Assembly (NCBI GenBank): GCA_039654915.1
Contig: CM077593.1
Span: 37,604,501-37,668,500 of the forward strand
Length of the DNA: 64,000 nucleotides
Direction of reading: 5' to 3'
From: Aquilaria yunnanensis
Taxonomy: Eukaryota; Streptophyta; Magnoliopsida; Malvales; Thymelaeaceae
Each line of letters opens with the position of its first letter. Within the stretch, counting starts at the first letter, position 1. Under the pieces are notes generated by a model. It ran no database searches, was not told the origin of the DNA, and saw only the letters and a program-made list of their open reading frames with translations. Shown piece by piece: positions 11,015-24,427 of this stretch. The translations under genes were made by a program, and so were the position numbers.

Positions 11015-13508
11015 TGTTACCCACTCTGAGGTAGTCCAATTATGGTGCCAAAATTGTGCATTTAGACTCCCAGGATTGGTAATGTTCTGTATGCCATCAG
11101 AACAATACCCTTAGTGTGCATACCCAAGTGCCCCTCTTGGGCACTATGTAAACACATGCATATTGGTCCAACCATCACACACATATTCACATTTCATGCA
11201 CACCATGGTGACAAAGAAGGAAAACACTAGCACAAGTCTTAATCTTGGCTACCACACATTAGGCAATCTTGTTAAAGTTCTACTGACCAGCCACTGAACC
11301 TGTAACTTCCACTAATAAACTATATCATTCTAGCCATGTACCCCCTATTTCTTTGCTACATTATCAAGTAAAGAGTTAGAGAAAACCAAGGAATTTTTTT
11401 TACATCAATAGCCCATCTATGGACCAAGTTATGAATTTTTTAATTTGGTTACAAAATTCTGACCAAATGAACAGTAACTTAGCCAAATTTGCAACATCAT
11501 ATCTTTGGCTACAATGCTCCAAATTACAAAATTCCAAATTCTAATTCAACATATAGATGTTCTCTAGGTGTGGTCAAACTTTCATACAAAGATTCCTTCT
11601 AGACAGGGAGATATAGAACTTTAAGTGCAAAGTCAAAATTTTGGTCACTTTATGACCATTCCGCACATACAAAATTCTATAAGTGTGCAAACACTTCATT
11701 CACAAGGGGAAAACCTGCCAAGGATATCCCATATATGTCCATTACACATAAAAATTACATGCTCTTGCATCTAGCAACTTTATGTTGCCTAAACAGAATT
11801 TACAAGTAAGCAGCCTATCATTCACACTTAGGCAGCTTTGCACCACATCACTTACATAGCCAAAACATTACTCAAAAGTTCACATACTTGTCTCATCTTA
11901 CATACACTACATGTACATGCATACATGCATACATGAACTACACAATGGTTTTAACTCAGCTAAATACACACCCTAAGTTACAGGAGTGCCTGAGACACAA
12001 TCGACTCCAGAACAGGTTGCTGGACAGCTGCTGCACAATACAATAAGTACCACCATTAAAAATACCAAATGTACTCCTAAAATCACAAAAATTTTGAGAT
12101 CATAAATAGACATACGGATGTTCATGTACCTGAAATTTTAGATCAAAACTCAAACCACAAATGTTAGTTTGAATGTGATCTTTCTACTGGACCTGAAATG
12201 ACAGAATTGAGGGGAGTAAGTTTCATTGAAAAACTTTGTAAAGGTAGCACTTGGATTTAATAGGCAATGTAACGATCATTAAAACCTGCATCCGAAGAAA
12301 CTTAATAAAAAAAACCACAATTCATATATACAAGATATAGCAATCAAATGCAACAGCCATTCAGAACAAACAAACACATGGAATGCAGTAACAACAATAA
12401 CCATAGCTTAGTCCATAAAACACATAATAAACATAACCAAATCACTGTGGCTGCCCTCCTCAAGATAATGCTTGGTCTTAGGTGGATTTTAAAACTAGTT
12501 AGTACTAACTTTCAGCTCTAGAAAACTTCATTTCGCTGCCATCTTTGTGCACTTCACACTAGGTCACAAAACCTTCAATAGGTGCACTCCCCTCACTAAG
12601 CTTGGTTCATCAAGCTCATGGCTCTCTTCAAAGCTTAGCCCTAGGTCCATGGTTGCTTGAAAATATAGAAAAAAAACCCATGAGAGCAAGAGAACCCTTA
12701 CCAAAGTGAGTAGGTTGAAAATCAAGCTTGATCCTTGAAGCATTGAAGCAATAGCTTTAGTTTGCCTCAAATTACTTCCTTTTGCCATCAATTTCAATCG
12801 ATTGCATGTTTGAAGGTGTGGTGGCTATGGAGGAAGTGTGGCTATGTTCTTGCATTGGAGCAGGATGAAAATGAGAGAGGGATAAGTGATTTGGCTGCTT
12901 AAATGGTCTGAAATGAGCTTAAGGGCACAGAACACACTTAAACAAGCTTAACCTTGCTTTATGTCATTTTCCTTCTCACTAATTATGGTTTCTTTGTCTC
13001 AAACTCATTGGTACACATGTGCCCAACATTTTTGACTATTTATCAAGTCTTTGCTGCCTCCCCCATGATGAGATAACCCCACAATTCCACCCTTTGACTT
13101 AAGTCAAAAGCTTGAACACCTTAAGGTTTACACTAGGACATTTAGGTCCATAACGCCTTTAGTGTTTCCTTTGTCCAAACTTGTCTTCCATGAGCAATTT
13201 GGTCCTGCAATAGCACTTTCATACCATCCATATGCCTCCCATAACTCTCCAAGTCTCTCTCTTGAGAGTTTTGCAATTGAGTGCCTGAATTTCCAAAACC
13301 TTACAAAAAAGTCCATAGGTTGCTTGACAAACAAGCAATCCTTAAGGCTTTTCTTGGGGGCCAAGTTACCAACTTGGAACACTTTTAAGGAGGTGCTGAT
13401 CATGCCTTTTACCCCCACACTTCAATTACTATGGTGAGAATTACACAATATAATGGTTTTTAGTCACTATGACACTTGTAATTCTCCCATTTTTGTGTGG
13501 TGGTAACA
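11015..13508 (-). repeat. Solo chromovirus LTR (2494 bp)
   Basis: Minus-strand LTR, TGTTACCACCACACAAAAATG... to ...GAGTGGGTAACA, homologous to the 5' LTR of Chromo-1 (16792-19515) in inverted orientation. There is no internal region, and it sits between copies of its target site, so it is a product of LTR-LTR recombination. Frames inside are short and not shared with the Chromo-1 LTR. Confidence 0.88.
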
Positions 13509-14016
13509 GACCACAACTAACCATCACAAGCCTTCCTATGATGCATTATAACATCATTCCAAACAATCTAAACACACTAGTCCACCATGATCAAACCAGA
13601 CCACTGACTAATGCTATTGTCAAAACTACATGATTTCATCAAGCAAACTCTATCCAACAGCATTAATCAAGCTTGAAAACATAACTCCCTTACCTTAGTT
13701 TCAATCCACAAGCAAGAATCAATCAACTCTTTCACCAAAAACTGAGTTCCTCAAAGTCTACCTATGTTCTAAGCAAACAAAGCCATAAAACACCAAATTA
13801 CTAACTTCTAACCAAAACCAAGCTTCTAATCACTTCCTAAACAAGAAACAACTAAGAAATCGCAAGTTACCTCACATCAAAAACAAAGGATAGCTGGAAA
13901 CAAGGTTCCAAGCTTCAAAAACATGAAATTCCACTTGGAACAAGCTTCATTTGGCTTAAACACCCTTGGTGGCCTCATTTTCCACGAAAATCTCTTAATT
14001 TTAAGCTTGGAATCAC
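13509..14016. repeat. Dispersed repeat R1, copy B, right part
   Basis: Continues R1 copy B after the solo LTR and aligns with 7312-7816. Similarity stops at AAGCTTGGAATCACA in both copies; beyond this the two loci are unrelated. Confidence 0.75.
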
Positions 14017-16791
14017 AGAAATTTGGTAGAGAGAAGGGTGAGCTCGGGTTTAGGAAGCAAATGGCAGCCTCCCCCTCCTTTACCAACTTATAAACTCTTT
14101 TAAACCCCAAGCCACCAAACTATTTAAAAAGTTACAAATAAGTCCCCTCCTTTTGGTAACTTTAATTGAACTTGGTTAAATCTTGTTTATTTGAACTAAA
14201 CTTGAGTTAAAACTAGAAGTTAGGTTTTAAAAACTCATTTTCAACTATCGGGACTCAGCCTGACTCTTCAAGATGTAAAATTACCATTTTGCTCCTAAAC
14301 CTCATTTAGTGCCTGAAATTTCTCAGAACTTAATAAACTTTGCCCAACATACCTATTCTTGCTATGTGAACTTGAAATAAGGTTCCAAATTAGCTTTCCA
14401 CTAGGACAGCCATAATAGTACTATCCAATCCTATGCCAACTAAGTTTTTTTTTCTAGGTAGCAAACTAGACTTCTTGGCCACCTTCTAGGCTTCAATGTG
14501 CCTCCTATCTTACTCGACTCCTTGGCCACCTCGTAGGCCTCCTGGCCTCTAACACTATCAAGCAACCCCTCAATGACCATCAATCACTTGGCCTATGGTT
14601 ATAAGGAACCATCTCTACCTTCTACACTTAACTACTGAACCATGAGTACACTGTATCATCCTCAGGTCAAATTGATGCACTTATGGCTATTACCACATCA
14701 ACTTACCTTCTTTAGGGAAAACCAATTTAACCACCACTTCAGTTAATTATCGGGAGATGGTTAGCCATGTAAAATCTCCTAGGTGGCTTACCCGTGGTAA
14801 TTCAACTTAGTGTACCTACTGGCCATTAGCCAATCTCACAAGTCATTAGCCCTTCCTTTACAAGGCACTATGGTGAATTGAGTTGCTCTAACCTTAGGCT
14901 TAAAACCAGCTTAACCAAAACCTCACCGACTAGGGTTTCAACCCTTAACCTTCACCTACTCCAGTGAACACAACAACTCCTAAAGTCATTGCAACACGCG
15001 TGAGCACAATTGCACCTATATTAGACTTGGCACTTCTAACTACCATTAGTAAATTAAACTAGGTGGGACATTACTTCTCACTTTGGCTACTTGTGAGTCA
15101 ACTCTCGGCTGGTTATAGTGAACTCTACCTCTTGGGTACTCCTCGTACACTAACCTGAAAGGTTAAGGTAAAACATCTTCTTTCTAGCATTACCTTATCT
15201 TTTTTGGCTTGATAGTCTAATATTTTACTAACTTACTACCATTAACTCAAATCAACAGGCATTCCCCATAATTTCCTTGGTTCGACTTAGGAATTGGCCC
15301 TTTACCTACTCGACCAGCTTCACTAAATGAGTCTTTCTTCTTCTAGAAGTCATCTAAGTGGCCTTTGACTCCACTTAACCTTGGGATGGTGACCTTAAGT
15401 CACCAACTATCCCCTGGTTGATGGGAGTCAATCCTATTGCTTGCGCTCTCTTACTACCTTTCAGTAGTCGAGCCAAACCCTAGCACTAACTTCATTCCTA
15501 TAGGCTCAACCCTAGGGTATATAGCTAATAGACAAACAAACCTATCCATCTGTTTAGCCCTGGATGAGTTCCTTGGTCCTTGCTTCCTTCCACAGTTACC
15601 TCATACATTCAATGGTTAGAAATAAAATATATACTCACCTACTCACATTTTCGGCATTTGACTGAACAACTCCATTACTTGGCCTCCCTAAGGAACTTAT
15701 ACGTTCAACTAGCTGGTCATTCTCCATTAACTATGCCACTAAACTAACTCATGCAAGAAGACAACCTATGAAACCTTAGAATGTTTCCAATCTAAGGTGT
15801 TTAAGCCTCTACTTAAGTTGGTTCTCACACTAGCAAGTGGGCCCTAGGGTTTTGAGTTTCAGGCAATACTTGATGCATCTTTAGGCCTTTATGCACTTGG
15901 GTTAACCCTTAGCCCCACTCAAAACTACCACCCAACAAGCCAACTAAGACTATGCCAGTAATTGAAGCCAGAAATTACCAAGTAAATGGAAAACTACTAG
16001 TGAGAGCATAAGGACATCCTCACACTAGCCACGCATTGCCCATGAGTTCACTACGGCTATTAGTCGCACCTGGCTAGTAGCTACCTACTTCGACCACTTG
16101 ACTAATCGAAGTGAAGCTTGAAACTACTACTGTGGGGTACTAGGCTGACTCCCTCTAGCAATAGCTATTGGGGACAAGCTTCTTAGGCTGGTCTTAACTT
16201 GACTGAGCCCCAAATGATATTGGTCTGATGACTACTTAAACTATTTATAATAGTTCCTAGGTGTAAGGCATCGAGCCAAGTTCTATTTAGACCCTGTGCA
16301 TAAAACCCTGTCCTACATGATCCGTTCTTGTTCCTTCATTTTTTCCAACTTTTGCACTATGGGTGCATCATGCATGCTCCCATTAGGTTGGATGAGCCAA
16401 CCTCAACCTCACCATCTTGTGTCTTCAACTCCTTTAACTCTCTTTAAAAAGCTATTGCACCCCTGAACCAATGGTTCTACATCGACAATCATTAAAGGCC
16501 TCCGCACACTAGCTTAGGGCCTTCATGGTTTCCACCCCAAGCTTTTACTGTCAATGAAAGGTACGAGAGTTCTTTGCTCCATTTTGTAGCATGCTTGACC
16601 AAGTGCCTATCACTTGGTTAGCACATTGCCTAACCCATCCACTTTGGTGGGTTCAACCTTTGGGACTTTGGGAGTGTTCCACCTAACCTTGTGGTACTCC
16701 CCACCATGGGGGTTTCCATGCCTTTATAGCCCTATGGATCAAGTAGCCTACCTTATGCTTAAGGTTCCATAACAATTCCTGGGATGGTAGT
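14017..16791. other. Unassigned non-coding region
   Basis: 2.8 kb with no credible gene, RNA gene or clear repeat boundary. The start (14017-14340) resembles transcribed LTR or leader sequence. The rest is rich in CTTGGCC, ACTAAC and TTAACC-like words with stops in all frames, and looks like old transposon sequence. Confidence 0.5.
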
Positions 16792-19515
16792 TGTTACCAC
16801 CTCACAAAAATGGGAGAATTACAAAGTGTGGCATAACGGTAAAAAACAATTATATTGTGTAATTCCCACCATAGTGATTGAAGTGTGAGGGGTAAAAGAT
16901 ATAATCAACACCTCCTTAAAAGTGTTCCAAGTTGGTCACTTGGCCCCCAAGAAAAGCCTTAAGTATTGCTTGTTTGTTAAGCAACGTATGGACTTTTTTG
17001 TAAGGTTTTAGAAATTTGGGTATTCAATTGCAAAACTCTAAAAAGAGAGCTAAGGACAGTTATGAGAAGGATATGGATGGTATGAAAGTACTATTGGAGG
17101 ACCAAATAGCTTGTGGAAGACAAGTTTGGACAAAGAAAACACAAAAGGCTTTAAGGACTTAAAGTGTCCTAGTGTAGGTCATTGGATGTCCATGTTTTTT
17201 ACTTAAGTCAAATGAAGGCATTTCAAGATTATCCCACTCAAGGGAGGGGTGGTTAAGGCATGGTGAAGAAGTCAAATGTTGGCCAAGAAATTAAGACAAA
17301 GAGACCAAGGTCTTGTAGCAAGGAAAATGACATAAAGCATGGTTAAGGGTAGTTAAGTGTGTTTGTGCACTTAAGTCCATATAAATGGCCATTTTTATCC
17401 TTATCTCTCAGAATTGGCCTCCTCTAGCTGAAAAGAAATGTAGCCCCTTCACCTCCACACTTCCTCCATAGCCACCATACATCCAAGCTTGCAATTACTT
17501 GCAATTGAAGCCAAAAAAGCACAATTGGAAGCTTATTGGTGCTATCGTTTGGGTGCACCTAGGATCAAACTCAAATTTTAGCCTACCCACAAGGTAAGGA
17601 GTTCTCTTGCTTTCATGGACTATTTACTCTATTATTCAAACATCCATGGAGCTAGGGCTAACTTTGGAAGAGAGCCAAGTGTGTGATGAACCAAGCTTAG
17701 TGAAGAGATGTGTACATAGTGAAGGCTTCGACCTTAGTGTGAAATGCACAGTGATGGCAGCAAAAATTAGGGTAAGCCCAAAGTTAGTACTAACATGTGT
17801 TAAAACTCTCCTAAGACCAAGCTTAAGCTTGAGGAAGGCTGCCATAGTGATTTACATCTGTTTATTGCATGTTTTATGGAATAGCCACTGATACTTGTTG
17901 TTGCTACATACATATGTTTGTTTTTTGTGTTTGGCTACTGCATTTGGTTGGTTTTTGTTGGATACATGCATTGTTTTTCTTATGTTTTATTGTCTTTGAA
18001 AGTGGGTATTATCAAGGCTAATATGACCTTAAGCACCTAAGTGTGCTCATTACTAAGTTTCCAATTGAAACTTACCTCCCCTTAATTCTGTCCATTTCAA
18101 GTCCTGCAGATAGATCTCATTCAAACTGACCCTTTTCATTTGAATTTGGATCTAAAGCTTCAGGTACTTAAACTTTGTATCTAGTTATGATCTGGATTTT
18201 TTGGTGATTTTAGGAGCACATTTGGCATTTTTTGTGATTGTGCTTACTGTGTTATGTAGCAGCTATCCAGCATTCTATTTCTTGAGTGCATTGTGTCTAA
18301 CGCACTCCTATAATTAGGGTGCATCTTTTACCTGAGTTAAGAACATTATGTAGTGCATGGATGCATGTACATGTAAGGCATGTTTGATTTTTGATCTGAA
18401 GTTTTAGGTACTTAAACTTACATGTATCTAGTTGTGATCTAGAGTTTTTGGTGATTTTAGGAGCACATTTGGTATTTTTGGTGATGGTGCTACGGTGTTA
18501 TGGAGTAGTTGTCCAACATTCTCTTTCTGGAGTGCATTGTGTCTAACGCTCTCCTGTAACTAGGATGCATCTTTTAGCTCATTTAAGAACATTATGTAGT
18601 GCATGGATGCATGTACATCTGAGGCATGTAAAGTTTGGAAAAGTACATGAACAATTATGGCCTGTTTTGTTATACATGTGGATGGTAAGTAAAGCCTACC
18701 TAAGTGTGCAAGATGGTTTGTTTGTTTGTGAATTCTATATTGGCTATATAAAGATGCTAGCTATAAGGGAATATAATTCCTAGGTGTCTTGGAGATGTAT
18801 GGAATAGGCTTGAGGGGTTACCCCTTGTGAATAAAGTGTTTGCATGCTTATAAAATTTCATATGGTCAAAATGATCATAAAGTGACCATAATTTTGACTT
18901 TGCACTCTAAGTACTATAAATTCCTATGTAGAATGAATCTTGGAATTAAATTTGACCACACCTAGAGCACATCTAAAGGTTTGAATGACCTTTGAATTTT
19001 TTGCGTTTGGAGCCCTATAGTCAAATATATGATGTTTCAAATTTGGCTAAGTTACTGTTCATTTAGTCAGAATTTTGTAACCAACTTAAAAAATCCATAA
19101 CATGGTCGATAGGTGGCCTATTGATGTAAAACTTGTTTCCTTGGTTTGGTCTAAGACTCTAATTGATAATGGAAATAAGAAAACATAGTGGTACATGGCT
19201 AGATTAGTACAACTTTTTATAAGAAGTTTCAGGTGGAGTGGCTAGAAACTTGAATCTAGTAAGAATGTCTAATGTGTTGTAGCCAAAATTGAGACTTGTG
19301 CTAGTGTTTTCATTCATTGCTACAATGGTGTGCATAAAATGTGAGTATGTGTGTAACGGTTGGACCAATATGCATGTGTTTACATAGTGCCCAAGAGTGC
19401 CACTTAGTTATGCACACTAAGGGTATTGTTTTTATGGCCTACAGGACATACCAATGATGGGGGTTTAAATGCATAACGTTGGCACCATAACTGGACTACC
19501 TCGGAGTGGGTAACA
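16792..19515 (+). repeat. 5' LTR of Chromo-1 (2724 bp)
   Basis: TGTTACCACCTCACAAAAATG... to ...GGAGTGGGTAACA, with TGTTAC/GTAACA inverted ends, homologous to the inverted solo LTR at 11015-13508. Around 18150-18600 it contains two related segments (each with TTTAGGAGCACATTTGG and AAGAACATTATGTAGTGCATGGATGC), an internal duplication of about 250 bp, which may explain why it is longer than the solo copy. Confidence 0.88.
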
Positions 19516-19519
19516 AATG

Positions 19520-19532
19520 TCAGTATCAAAGC
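19520..19532 (+). other. Degenerate primer-binding site of Chromo-1
   Basis: TCAGTATCAAAGC, five bases after the LTR end, resembles the usual TGGTATCAGAGC complementary to initiator Met tRNA, with a few changes. Position and context support the assignment. Confidence 0.65.
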
Positions 19533-20583
19533 ATGGTTTGCACATGTACGTAGTATATAGTTTTATCATGCATGCTAGCTACATACATGAACTCAGTTTG
19601 GTTTGCTGCTAGTATCAAGTGCCATTAAAATACCTATGATCTTTATATGTGCTTTATGATGAATCATGAATAAGAAGTAAATATGGTTGCCACAAGGAGA
19701 GGGGAACCACCCCTATGGCTTCCTATGGAACCTGAGCAACAAAAGGACAGAGAAGAAAGGGGGAATGAAGGTCAATAGGGGGCACCAAACCCTGAAGTGC
19801 CTCAAGTCTGGTTAGAGCTTTAAAGTAACTTAGCTCTAATCAATGAAAACTTTGTAAGGCTAATATAAGTACAACAGCAAGGAGTCGAAGTAGCATCAAC
19901 AAAACCAATTCAGAATGTATAACCACAGTCAAAACCGGAGGCTAGGAACACATTTGAGCATATTCCTTCTAGGAGATTAGAAAATAGAAATGATGAAGCT
20001 GATGACTTGGAAGATGAGGATAGGAGAAATCTAAGAGGAAGAAGAGTAAAATATGAGATTGGTTAGGTGTCCAAGACCAATCATTTAGTCTATGACCATT
20101 CCTCCACCAGGAATGAGATGGAGGAAGACAATGAGAGAAAAGGTAGGAGCGGAGAAATTATAGAGGGCATCACTATACTAAGGAGTCTCACAGATAGGAG
20201 ACAGAGAGCGGAGGATATGAAGGCTAGATGAAGTCAGACTATTGGAGAGGTTCCAAGGACTAAGGCCTCCATAGTTTGATGGAAGAGCTGGACCAAAGAG
20301 GCTGAGCAATGGTTGATTTTCATAGAGAGGATGATTGAGAAGGTGCCACTCAGCTCCGCCAAGAAAGTATCACTAGCTACCTACAATTTTGCAGGTAGTG
20401 CAGAGATGTGGTGGAGAAACACCAGAGATAGGTATGCTATCCAGAGGGTCAGAAGGCTAGGAGAAGATATTGGGATGACCTGGCTAAAGTTTACTCAACT
20501 TTTCTAGGAGTAGTACATTACTGATGCAATCAAGGACATGAAGCAAGCTTAATTTTATGCTCTAAGGCAGGACAACTTATTTG

Positions 20584-20588
20584 TCATA
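20584..20588. repeat. Target duplication of solo LTR S1
   Basis: TCATA at 20584-20588 is repeated exactly at 21451-21455, directly against both ends of S1. Confidence 0.88.
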
Positions 20589-21450
20589 TGATCCTTAGTG
20601 GCATCTTCATCGAATGACATGCTAGCCTGCAGGGAAAACTTTCGGTGTGAAGATGTTTGAAACACTTAGAAGAACAAGGGTTAGGGGCTCCCCATAGTGT
20701 GTTTCTGGGGGAGGAGCCTCCATGCCCAAGTCAATATTTATGAGAGTAGTAGTAGTAAGGAACAGTGAGTGGGAAAAAAATGAGAGTTCTGTGTCCTGTT
20801 GTTACCAAGGTCCTTCCTAAATATTTATAGGAGGGTGGAGGGAGGAGGCTGTTTGACACAGCCTATTCAAATTGTGACACGTGTTTCATCAGATTTGATC
20901 CATACCTTCGGAGATAGGTATCTCCAGCTAGCCATAGACCATTCCGGCCGGAGGCAGGGGCGTGTATGAGGTCTCTCTATCAGAGGCTCCTTAAACATTT
21001 TTATCGTATCTCCATGAGACCTTTTCGGGCATGAGACCCCTTTGGGTAGAGATTTTCCCCGAGGGCTATTGGGGAAGGCCCTTTGGCAGAGTGGGTCACC
21101 TTCAAGAGACGTTTTCCTCCATCGAGGATGGTGGATGAACTTTCTCGAGGTTGGTGGGTTTGTAGATCCGAAGGTGGTGAAAGACACCTTTTCCCGAAGT
21201 TGGTCATGTTACCTTGCCGAGGGTCGTGTATGAGTGTTTCCCGAGGTTGGGGCTATGCTCTCATCGAGGGTGGTTTCTGGCTATCTAATCAGGAGATCTC
21301 GGGGGCCATCGCCCTTCAGCTATCAGGCAGTGTTCCCTCCGAGGATTGTGAGGGCACCCCTTTTTTGAAGTTGGTCGCACATACTCACCGAGGGTAGTGC
21401 TTAACAAGCCAATTGGGAGTTTTTTAAGGGTAATAGCCCTTTGGATATCA
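20589..21450 (-). repeat. S1: solo Tat LTR (862 bp) in chromovirus gag
   Basis: Minus-strand Tat LTR, beginning TGATATCCAAAGGG and ending CTAAGGATCA in element sense. It has the diagnostic TGACTTGGGCATGGAGGCTCC block, the stem-loop, a TATAAATA box and the terminal ATG (opening M-S-F-D-E-D-A). Its 5' half, rich in ACCCTCGG and CAACTTCGGG, differs from Tat-e/f but resembles the Tat-c LTR, which marks a second LTR subfamily. No internal sequence is present and the 5-bp duplication is perfect, so it is a solo LTR. Confidence 0.92.
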
Positions 21451-22083
21451 TCATAAATTATAAGCGCAAATTCAATCAGTTCGTGATGTATTCTCCTCAG
21501 TATCATGGAATGGAGGAGTCGAAAACCAAAATATTTGTCAAAGGCCTAAAATCAGATATCAGAAAGGGTGGTGTGAGGCCATTTGGAGCAGTGACATATT
21601 ATGAGACAGTGTAGAAGGCTTTACCAATAGAGCAAGAGGAGTGTGAGAGTAGATACTTTCCTAGTGGACCTAGGGAAAGTAGCCACTCAGGTGGCAAACA
21701 GAAGAAGCCTCCATGTGGTAAAGGAATTGCCAGAAGTTCTCATCCGGGGGTGAGGGAAAGGTTCAGGGGAAAGTGCCTGGCCTAATGTGCCCTATGTGTG
21801 AGAAGTTTCATAGAAATAAACCTTGCTACTTTGACACCCAAGCCTGTCTAAGATGTGATGCGATGGATCAATGGATCAAGGCGTACCCTCATGCTCAAAG
21901 AAAAAGACTAGAAGACCAAGGTCTAATGAGGCCCGCTAGAGTAGGACCAAGAAAAGGAGCACCCAAGGAGGGACAACAGAGACCAGTTCCCCCAGTGTCA
22001 TAGCCTCTAGTGGAGAGAGCTGGCAGAGTGCTGCAAGTGTAGAAACCAGAGACACCACAATAGGGAGGAGCACTAAGAGGTAA

Positions 22084-24427
22084 CATTTAGCTAAATGGTA
22101 TGCATGTTACTATTCTATTTGATACTGGTCATCTATGTCTATAGTGGCTAGGAAATTGGTTGATGCCATGAATTTGCTTATTGAAATCATGCTTGGTATA
22201 TCCTTATTGAAAACAATAGGTAGTCAATGTCTTTTCACTAATGAACTAGCTAAGGATTGTGTGCTAGTAGAAGGAAAGACTAAGGTTATGACTAATCTGC
22301 TAGTGTTGGACATTCTTAAGTATGATATAGAACTAGGTATGAATTGGCTTGCTATGCATAACATAAGAATTGACTGTGCTAAGAGGGAAATCACAATGCC
22401 TGATGGTGAAGTGCTTGGATTAGTGAATTCTAAAAACTTAGTATATAAAATGCATGGCATGGAACTAGAGGTACTAGATGAGGTACCTGTAATTTCTGAG
22501 CATGATTACTATTATGCATTAAATGAATTACACTGTGATGAAGAAGTAGACAGAATACCTATAGAGAGAGATTTTCCACAAGTCTTTCCAAAAAAACCTC
22601 CAGGTATTCCTCCACCAAGGGAGATTGAGTTCGAGATCAAGCTGCAACGAGGAGCTAGTCCAATATCCATTCCTCATTACAAAATGCCTATCATAAAGAT
22701 GGATGAGCCCAAAATATAACTTGATGAAGTTATTGAAAAAAGGTTCATAAGGCCAAGTGTTTCACTGTGGGGAGCCCCAGTGCTCTTTGTGAAGAAGAAG
22801 GATGGATCATTGAAACTAGGCATTGACTACAGGAAGCTTAATGAAATGATTATCAAGAACAATTATCCACTCCCTAGTATTGAGGATTTATTTGATGAAC
22901 TTAAGGGAGTTAAGATCTTCTCCAAAAAAAATTTGAGATCTAGATACTTTCACATTAGAATAAAGGAAGATGATATTCCTAAGATAGCATTCAGGACTAG
23001 ATATAGGCATCATGAACACAAAGTCATGCCATTTGTTTTGACTAATGGCCCAGAGGCTTTCATGGGCTCAATGAACAGGGTGTTCAGACCACATCTAGAT
23101 AAATTTGTGGTTGTGTTCATTAATGACCTCCTAGTGTATTCCAAGGATGAAAATGAACATGAACATCACCTAAGATTGTCTTAAAAACTTTGTTGAATCA
23201 CCAGCTTTATGCCAACTTATCCAAATGCCAATTCTGGATAAGGGAAGTGTCTTCCTAGGACACATTATAAATGCCCAAGGCCTTAAGGCAAACCCTGAAA
23301 AGGTTGAGGCAATGCAAGAGCAGGAAAGACCAAAGACTGTCAAGGAAATTAAAAGTTTCCTAGGATTGGCTGGATACTACAGAAGATTTTGTTAGGTTTC
23401 TCTATGATTGCCTCAGCTCTTACTCATCTGACTAAGAAGGGTCAAAGGTTTGAGTGGACTGAGAAATGTGAAAATAGTTTCTAGGAGCTCAAGAACAGGT
23501 TGATTGAAACTCTAGTATTGATTCTTTTTTATCCGAGTAAGCCCTACATCATTTATGCAAATGCATATGGATCTGGGTTAGGTTGTGTACTTATGTAAGA
23601 TTGAAATGTCATTGCTTCTAGGTCAACGCAGGTCAGAACCCATGAGTAAAATTTTCCTACCCATGGCCTAGAGTTGGTGGTAGTGATTTTTTCTTTGAAG
23701 CAATAGAGGCACTAATTGATGGGTAGTTCCTTTGTGATCTACATTGTACATAAGAGCCTAAAGTGCTTATTCACTTAGAAAGAGTTGAACATGAGCCAAA
23801 ATAAATGGTTAAAGTATATCAAGGACTATGACTGCAGTATAGAGTACATAGAGGTCAAAGGCAATCTAGTAGTAGATGCCTTGAGTAGGAAGCACATAGG
23901 TCTTCTGAAAGGAGGATCCATAGCTGATCATGATGAGCAAAATAGTCTGCTATGCTTATGGCATAAATGGCAAAGGTGGGAGGAAGCTCAAATTTACACA
24001 TTGGCAATCCAGTCTGGATGGACTGAAGAGGTCAGAAAGGCACATGAAATAGATCCTAAATTGAAAAAGATTTCAGGAGAGGAAAAAGGTTCCATAAGTG
24101 AATCATTGCCTACTAGCAAGGATTACTGTACTTCAAGGATTGAATTTATGTACCTAAAGGACCAAAGCTCTGGAATAAAATACTTGAAGAAGGTCAGACG
24201 AGCAAGTTGAACATACATCCATGAAGTGAGGAAATGTATAAAGACTTGAAGATTCACTTATGGGGACCAAATATAAGGAGAGACATAACTGCATATGCCT
24301 TCAAATGTGCCACATGCTAGAGGGTAAAGGTAGAGCACCAGATGCTAGTTGGCACCCCACAAACTCTACCTATACCAGTGAGGAAGTGGAGCAACATAAC
24401 TATGAAATTTTTGACTATGTTGCCTAC
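22084..24427 (+). pseudogene. pol: Chromovirus pol pseudogene (protease, RT, RNase H, integrase start)
   Basis: The protease has the aspartic active site FDTG at 22118-22129 and the later LGMNWLAMHNI block. RT follows ([20 protein letters not shown] at 22783; [12 protein letters not shown]). The catalytic motif reads [10 protein letters not shown] near 23119-23148, where the family has F-[IV]-D-D; the first aspartate is replaced by asparagine, which should abolish activity. RNase H ends with the DALSRKH box (23874-23896). Integrase is present only as the zinc-finger region and PLPIPVRKWSNITMKF (24366-24413) before Tat-c interrupts it. There are several stops and frame changes, for example after 22719, 23184 and 24210. 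Confidence 0.82.

Larger units (their letters stand above)
19683..22010 (+). pseudogene. Chromovirus gag pseudogene (split by S1)
   Basis: Starts at an ATG at 19683 and carries several stops. 20313-20507 encodes a typical retroviral-type Gag stretch (FIERMIEKVPLSSAKKV..., WW tryptophan pair, MTWLKFTQLF). After the S1 insertion the reading resumes at 21456 with the Gag C-terminal part (KRKFNQFVMYSPQYHGMEESK in another frame) and a Cys/His cluster (CPMCEKFHRNKPCYF...CLRC) at 21785-21865 in the position of the nucleocapsid zinc knuckle. Gag would form the particle that packages the RNA. The gene is broken by multiple stops as well as by the insertion. Confidence 0.78.
16792..24427 (+). mobile_element. 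Chromo-1: decayed chromovirus, 5' LTR to integrase
   Basis: Plus-strand Ty3/gypsy chromovirus (Tekay/Del-like by its long LTR and sequence style). Order: 5' LTR 16792-19515, degenerate primer site, gag, protease, reverse transcriptase, RNase H and the start of integrase. Gag is interrupted by solo LTR S1 (20589-21450), and integrase is cut at 24427 by Tat-c. The remaining integrase, any chromodomain and the 3' LTR are not in the window. Many stops and frameshifts make it non-functional. It is the oldest layer of the nest that has a definable structure. Confidence 0.88.

Noticed and set aside
17607..17891. Frame of 94 codons inside the Chromo-1 LTR, with a partly similar frame at 12564-12797 in the solo LTR
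   Set aside because: The similarity follows from LTR homology; frames and stops differ, so it is not a conserved protein.
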